A DNA stretch of 7,901 nucleotides, from assembly GCA_014359685.1 (NCBI GenBank), contig JACIYY010000203.1, positions 1 to 7,901 on the forward strand, given 5' to 3'. Below are positions 5,890 to 7,901 of the stretch, piece after piece. The position numbers and the translations under genes were made by a program. Position 1 is the first letter of the stretch, and the number at the start of each line of letters is the position of its first letter. The notes under the pieces were generated by a model. That model was given only the letters and a program-made list of their open reading frames with translations, was not told the origin of the DNA and did not search any database. The stretch is from Porphyrobacter sp. GTDB lineage: Bacteria; Pseudomonadota; Alphaproteobacteria; Sphingomonadales; Sphingomonadaceae.

Positions 5890-7901
5890 ATGCGGCCCGA
5901 AATGCTCAACCCCCTGTTCGCCGGGATCGACAGCTTCGAAGGCGTCGGCCCGAAGCTGCGCAAGCCGTTGGAGCGGCTGGGGCTGACCCGCGTGCGCGAC
6001 GTGCTCTACCATCTGCCCGAACGCTTCGTGACGCGGCGCGCGATCCCCGACCTCGACGCCGCCCAGCCCGGCGAGCAGGTGGTGGTGCCGCTGACAGTTG
6101 TCGAGCATCGCGGCGGCGGCAGCCCGCGCGCGCCGTTCCGGATCATGGCGCAGGATGCGGCCGGCAATGTCTGCGCGCTGGTGTGGTTCGGCCGGTCCGC
6201 CTTCGGCCCGCGCAAACAGCTGCCGGTGGGGGCGCAGGTGTGGGTCGCAGGCCGGATCGACCAATATGGCCAGATGCTCCAGATCGTCCACCCCGATCAT
6301 GTGGCGCAAGGAAGCGCGGCGGCGACCGGGCGGCTGGTGGAGCCGGTCTATCGCCTGTCCGAAGGGCTGACCCAGCCGCGCGTCGTCGCGCTGGTCGAAC
6401 AGGCACTGGCGCGTGCGCCCGAGCTGCCCGAATGGATCGAGCCGGGGGTGCTGGCCAAGCACGACTGGCCCGGCTGGCGCGAGGCGCTGGCGCGCGCGCA
6501 TCGCGGTGCGGACGCGGCGGCGCGCGACCGGCTCGCCTATGACGAGTTGCTGGCCAATGCGCTGGCGCTGCTGCTGGTCCGCCAGGAAGGCCGGAGACGG
6601 CGCGGGCAATCGTTGCAGGGCAATGGTTTGCTGCGCAGCAAACTGGCGCTGCCATTCCCGCTGACCGGGGCGCAGAAGCGCTCCATCGCAGAGATCGCCG
6701 GCGACATGGCGCAGGAGGCGCCGATGCTGCGCCTGCTGCAGGGCGATGTCGGATCGGGCAAGACGGTGGTCGCGCTGGAGGCGCTGCTGCTGGCGGTGGA
6801 GGCCGGCGCGCAGGGAGCCCTGCTGGCCCCGACCGAGATCCTCGCCCGCCAGCATTTCGACACGCTGCGGCGGCTGGCGGCGCCCACCGGCGTCTCGATC
6901 GCGCTGTTGACCGGCCGCGACAAGGGCCCTGCACGAGAGAGCACGCTGATGGGGCTGATGGACGGCAGCATCGCCATCGTGGTCGGCACCCATGCGATCT
7001 TCCAGGAGGCGGTGACCTATCGCAATCTGGGGCTGGTGGTGATCGACGAGCAGCACCGGTTCGGTGTTTCGCAGCGGCTGCTGCTGGCGCGCAAGGGGCG
7101 GCGCACGCCGCACCTGCTGGCGATGACCGCGACCCCGATCCCACGCACGCTGGTGCTGGCCAATCATGGCGAGATGGATGTCAGTCGGCTGGACGAGATG
7201 CCGCCGGGCCGCCAGCCGATCGACACCAGGGTCGTCGCACTCGACCGGCTGCCCGAGGTGGTCGACAGCCTCGCGCGCCATCTTGAGAGCGGGGCCAAGG
7301 CCTATTGGGTGTGCCCGATGGTGCGCGCCGGCGAGGGCACGGCGGAGGGCGACGACCTCGCTGCCGCCGAAGCCCGCTTCGCCAGCCTGCGGGCACGGTT
7401 CGGCGAGCAGGTGGTGCTGGTCCACGGCCAGCTCCGGCCCGAGGTCAAGGACGCGGCGATGGAGCGCTTCGCCAGCGGCGCGGCCCGGCTGCTGGTCGCC
7501 ACCACCGTGATCGAGGTGGGGGTCGACGTGCCCGACGCCACGCTGATGGTGATCGAGCAGGCCGAACGCTTCGGCCTCGCCCAGCTGCACCAGCTGCGCG
7601 GCCGGGTCGGGCGCGGCAGCGGCAGATCGGTGTGCCTGTTGCTGCGCGGCACGGGCGAGGGGGGCGCGCTGTCGGACGTTTCGCGCCGCCGGCTGGCGCT
7701 GATGCGCGAGACGCAGGACGGCTTCCGGCTGGCCGAGGAGGACCTGGCGCTGCGCGGCGGGGGCGAGCTGCTGGGCACGCGCCAGTCGGGGGAGGAGGCG
7801 TTCCGGATCGCCGATCTCGACCAGGCCCAGCGCCTCGCGCAGATGGCGCAGGACGATGCCCGGCTGCTGCTGGAGCAGGCCGAGGGGCTGGGCGGCGAAC
7901 G
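5890..7901 (+). CDS. recG: ATP-dependent DNA helicase RecG, 3' end beyond window
   Basis: The frame stays open for 670 codons to the window edge, so only a short C-terminal part of a roughly 690-residue protein is missing. RecG remodels stalled replication forks and branch-migrates Holliday junctions. The N-terminal part carries GVGPKLRKPLERLGL, the YHLPERF segment and an OB-fold wedge region. Helicase motifs follow in order: Walker A GDVGSGKT (285-292), Walker B DEQH (386-389) in DEQHRFGV, TATPIPRT (413-420), TTVIEVGVDVP (from 538), and motif VI QLRGRVGRG (568-576). The RecG-specific LRGGGELLGTRQSG appears near the end. ATG 5890 is chosen because MRPEMLNPLFAG matches the start I know from alphaproteobacterial RecG, and AGGCGGG (5876-5882) gives a ribosome site 7 bases upstream. 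ATG 5902 is a weaker alternative. It is a chromosomal housekeeping gene, probably functionally unrelated to the upstream cluster. Confidence 0.96.
   Translation, partial: MRPEMLNPLFAGIDSFEGVGPKLRKPLERLGLTRVRDVLYHLPERFVTRRAIPDLDAAQPGEQVVVPLTVVEHRGGGSPRAPFRIMAQDAAGNVCALVWFGRSAFGPRKQLPVGAQVWVAGRIDQYGQMLQIVHPDHVAQGSAAATGRLVEPVYRLSEGLTQPRVVALVEQALARAPELPEWIEPGVLAKHDWPGWREALARAHRGADAAARDRLAYDELLANALALLLVRQEGRRRRGQSLQGNGLLRSKLALPFPLTGAQKRSIAEIAGDMAQEAPMLRLLQGDVGSGKTVVALEALLLAVEAGAQGALLAPTEILARQHFDTLRRLAAPTGVSIALLTGRDKGPARESTLMGLMDGSIAIVVGTHAIFQEAVTYRNLGLVVIDEQHRFGVSQRLLLARKGRRTPHLLAMTATPIPRTLVLANHGEMDVSRLDEMPPGRQPIDTRVVALDRLPEVVDSLARHLESGAKAYWVCPMVRAGEGTAEGDDLAAAEARFASLRARFGEQVVLVHGQLRPEVKDAAMERFASGAARLLVATTVIEVGVDVPDATLMVIEQAERFGLAQLHQLRGRVGRGSGRSVCLLLRGTGEGGALSDVSRRRLALMRETQDGFRLAEEDLALRGGGELLGTRQSGEEAFRIADLDQAQRLAQMAQDDARLLLEQAEGLGGE

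Noticed and set aside
4596..6542. 648-codon plus-strand open frame across glycosyltransferase, regulator and recG
   Set aside because: It crosses three real genes and two spacers in another frame, and its Arg/Ala/Pro/Gly-rich translation is typical of out-of-frame high-GC coding DNA.
5377..7590. 737-codon open frame on the minus strand opposite the regulator and recG
   Set aside because: It lies antisense to recG, whose helicase motifs are all intact. Such long shadow frames are expected in DNA with strong G/C third-position bias, and its translation shows no recognisable domain.

Overview
The window is very GC-rich DNA with strong G/C bias at third codon positions. All recognisable genes lie on the + strand. 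RecG begins with a sequence I associate with alphaproteobacteria, and a candidate promoter resembles the alphaproteobacterial general-stress (EcfG) class. Together these suggest an alphaproteobacterium, most likely a sphingomonad; this is inference from style, not a database match.

Region 1 (1-3738) is a tightly packed operon. It holds the 3' part of a TIM-barrel glycoside hydrolase-like gene, an inositol-3-phosphate synthase, a zinc-type medium-chain dehydrogenase and a Gfo/Idh/MocA oxidoreductase. Junctions are a 1-base TGATG overlap, a 7-base gap and a 4-base ATGA overlap, so co-transcription and translational coupling are likely.

Region 2 (3739-3876) is a 138-base spacer. It contains two overlapping, mutually exclusive inverted repeats and a GGAAC-N16-CGTC element that looks like an EcfG promoter. 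It separates the first operon from a second pair: a family 2 glycosyltransferase (3877-4842) and, 9 bases on, an atypical Crp/Fnr-family regulator (4852-5703).

Region 3 (5704-5889) is a 186-base spacer starting with a GC-rich hairpin just past the regulator's stop codon. It is followed by housekeeping recG (5890 to the window end, truncated by the window), which probably marks the end of the accessory cluster.

Read together, the accessory genes could make inositol-3-phosphate from glucose-6-phosphate, oxidise or reduce a cyclitol or sugar intermediate with two dehydrogenases, attach a sugar with a glycosyltransferase, and trim or remodel the product with the hydrolase-like protein. Inositol synthesis is the only step whose chemistry is secure. 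That the product is a cyclitol-containing glycan, glycolipid or soluble glycoside is a hypothesis.
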